Assembly (NCBI GenBank): GCA_025458415.1
Contig: JALOSN010000336.1
Location: 1-5,996 of the forward strand
Origin: Hydrogenophaga sp.
GTDB taxonomy: Bacteria; Pseudomonadota; Gammaproteobacteria; Burkholderiales; Burkholderiaceae_C
Length of the DNA stretch: 5,996 bases
Direction: 5' to 3'
The first letter of the stretch is position 1. Each line of letters opens with the position of its first letter. A model generated the notes under the pieces. It made no database searches, was not told where the DNA came from, and worked only from the letters and a program-made list of their open reading frames with translations. Of this stretch, positions 4,991-5,996 are shown in pieces. Both the position numbers and the translations under genes were made by a program.

Positions 4991-5996
4991 TCAGGGAATG
5001 TGCAGGTTGGGGTAGCGCACGAACTGCACCAGTTCCTGCACCCGTGCACTGGGCTGGGGGGTGATCAGACTGACCACAATGATGACCACAAAGCCCAGGG
5101 GCACGCCAAAGATGCCGGCCGAGATCGGCTGAATGCCCCACCAGAGGCTGACCGGCGATGTCACACCGAACACCTCTCGCAGCCAGGGCTGGTTCATCAC
5201 CATGTAGTAGAAGGTGATGGCCAGGCCCGCCAGCATGCCCAGGGCAGCCGCGGGACCGGTGGCACGTTTCCAGAAGATGCCCAGGACCAGGGCCGGGAAA
5301 AACGCCGCCGCGGCGAAAGAAAAGGCCGCTGACACCAGGAACAGGATATCGGCCGGCTTCTGCGCCGCCACATAGGCGGCCATCAGAGCGACCACCAGCA
5401 GGATCACCTTGGAGATCGTGACACGTCGCGCCGTCGATGCGTTCGGGTCGAGCATCTTGTAGTACATGTCGTGCGAGAGCGCGTTGGCGATCGTGAGCAG
5501 CAAGCCGTCGGCCGTGGACAGCGCCGCGGCCAGTCCGCCAGCGGCGACCAGGCCCGCAATCACGTAGGGCAGCCCCCCGATTTCAGCCGTCGCCAGCACA
5601 ATGATGTCGCCGCCAATGCTCATTTCGTTGAGTTGCAGCACACCGTCGCCATTGATGTCGGTGATCGACATCAGTGAGGGATCAACCCGGTTCCAGGAGG
5701 CGACCCACTGAGGGAGCTGGTCGATCGGGGTTCCGATCAGCACATGGAAGACCTCATACTTGACCAGCACCGCCAGAGCGGGCGCCGTGAAATACAGCAG
5801 GAAGATGAAGAACAGCGACCAGGTGACCGATTCGCGCGCCTCGCGCACGCTGGGAACCGTGTAGTAGCGCATCAGGATGTGGGGCAGCGCCGCGGTGCCG
5901 ATCATCAGGCAGAAGATCAGGGCCATGAAATTGATCCTGGAACTGTGGAAATCGGCCCGCTCGCGCTCGGAGCCCTTCGGGTCACCGGCGAACTGC
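4991..5996 (-). CDS. Sodium:solute symporter, VC_2705/acetate-permease-like, partial (N-terminus beyond right edge)
   Basis: Inner-membrane Na+-coupled transporter of the SSS family; relatives are annotated as cation/acetate symporters. The C-terminal 334 residues are present, ending at the TGA at 4993-4991. The frame is open through the right edge, so the Met at 5926 is internal, not the start: AGDPKGSERERADFHSSR precedes it, as in the family. Recognisable parts in order are GTAALPHILMRYYT, a long hydrophobic segment, a hydrophilic loop with DINGDGVLQLNE (5624-5659), and the helix run GGLAAALSTADGLLLTIA, which includes a core transport-helix motif. Three or four further hydrophobic helices follow, then a short polar tail, VRYPNLHIP. 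The substrate is not proven; acetate or another short monocarboxylate is likely from the family and the neighbouring acyl-CoA genes. It converges on the fabG-like gene, so it is a separate transcription unit. Confidence 0.9.
   Translation of the reverse strand, partial: QFAGDPKGSERERADFHSSRINFMALIFCLMIGTAALPHILMRYYTVPSVREARESVTWSLFFIFLLYFTAPALAVLVKYEVFHVLIGTPIDQLPQWVASWNRVDPSLMSITDINGDGVLQLNEMSIGGDIIVLATAEIGGLPYVIAGLVAAGGLAAALSTADGLLLTIANALSHDMYYKMLDPNASTARRVTISKVILLVVALMAAYVAAQKPADILFLVSAAFSFAAAAFFPALVLGIFWKRATGPAAALGMLAGLAITFYYMVMNQPWLREVFGVTSPVSLWWGIQPISAGIFGVPLGFVVIIVVSLITPQPSARVQELVQFVRYPNLHIP
5624..5659 (-). other. EF-hand-type calcium-binding loop in the symporter
   Basis: The twelve residues DINGDGVLQLNE fit the canonical EF-loop pattern: acidic or Asn ligands at positions 1, 3 and 5, Gly at 6, a hydrophobic residue at 8, and Glu at 12. 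The loop lies between two hydrophobic segments whose other ends carry Arg/Lys-rich stretches (MRYYTVPSVREARE and the STARRVTISK region). By the positive-inside rule this places the loop on the periplasmic side. Calcium binding is inferred from the motif only. Confidence 0.6.

Noticed and set aside
3810..5141. Minus-strand open frame of 443 codons spanning the fadJ tail, fabG and the symporter end
   Set aside because: It overlaps three genes with clear motifs and has a low-complexity His/Ala/Gly-rich translation; it is a codon-bias shadow.
5924..5926. ATG at 5926-5924 as the symporter start
   Set aside because: The frame stays open to the right edge and the preceding 23 residues fit the symporter family, so the true start is outside the window.
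1..5996. Mobile element, CRISPR array, tRNA or other structured RNA gene
   Set aside because: I saw no transposase motifs, regular spaced repeats or terminal inverted repeats, and no tRNA-like sequence; the window is almost fully occupied by metabolic and transport genes.

Overview
The window looks like a chromosomal fatty-acid catabolism locus from a high-GC Gram-negative bacterium. The protein flavour (FadA- and FadJ-type proteins with betaproteobacterial wording, and a VC_2705-type sodium:solute symporter) suggests a Burkholderiales/Comamonadaceae-like betaproteobacterium. That placement rests on remembered family resemblance, not on a search.

Layout. Positions 1-770 (minus strand, C-terminus beyond the left edge) hold an acyl-CoA dehydrogenase. 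It diverges from a plus-strand run of three genes across a 110-bp regulatory spacer (771-880) that carries candidate promoters in both directions, an imperfect dyad and a 9-bp tandem repeat. The plus-strand run is a thiolase (881-2086), a FadB/FadJ-type enoyl-CoA hydratase/3-hydroxyacyl-CoA dehydrogenase (2108-4190) and a FabG-like short-chain dehydrogenase (4194-4937). A 53-bp convergent spacer with overlapping inverted repeats follows. The last feature is a minus-strand sodium:solute symporter (4991-5996, N-terminus beyond the right edge).

How the genes fit together. The acyl-CoA dehydrogenase makes the enoyl-CoA, the bifunctional protein hydrates and oxidises it, and the thiolase cleaves the 3-ketoacyl-CoA to acetyl-CoA. 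The short-chain dehydrogenase probably acts on a 3-hydroxyacyl or 3-ketoacyl thioester. The symporter is of a type usually annotated as taking up acetate or other short monocarboxylates. Together this is a compact beta-oxidation and short-acid utilisation region.

The main surprise is that the bifunctional fadJ-type gene appears damaged twice, both times in its dehydrogenase half. An apparent in-frame deletion at about 3037/3038 removes the first strand and the first glycines of the NAD-binding Rossmann fold. A second apparent small deletion near 3830-3837 shifts the reading frame, so the conserved C-terminal domain continues in another frame to a stop at 4190. The hydratase half looks intact. 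These could be real gene decay or sequence errors. A second point is a canonical EF-hand-type calcium loop in a probable periplasmic loop of the symporter. I found no mobile element, RNA gene or CRISPR array.
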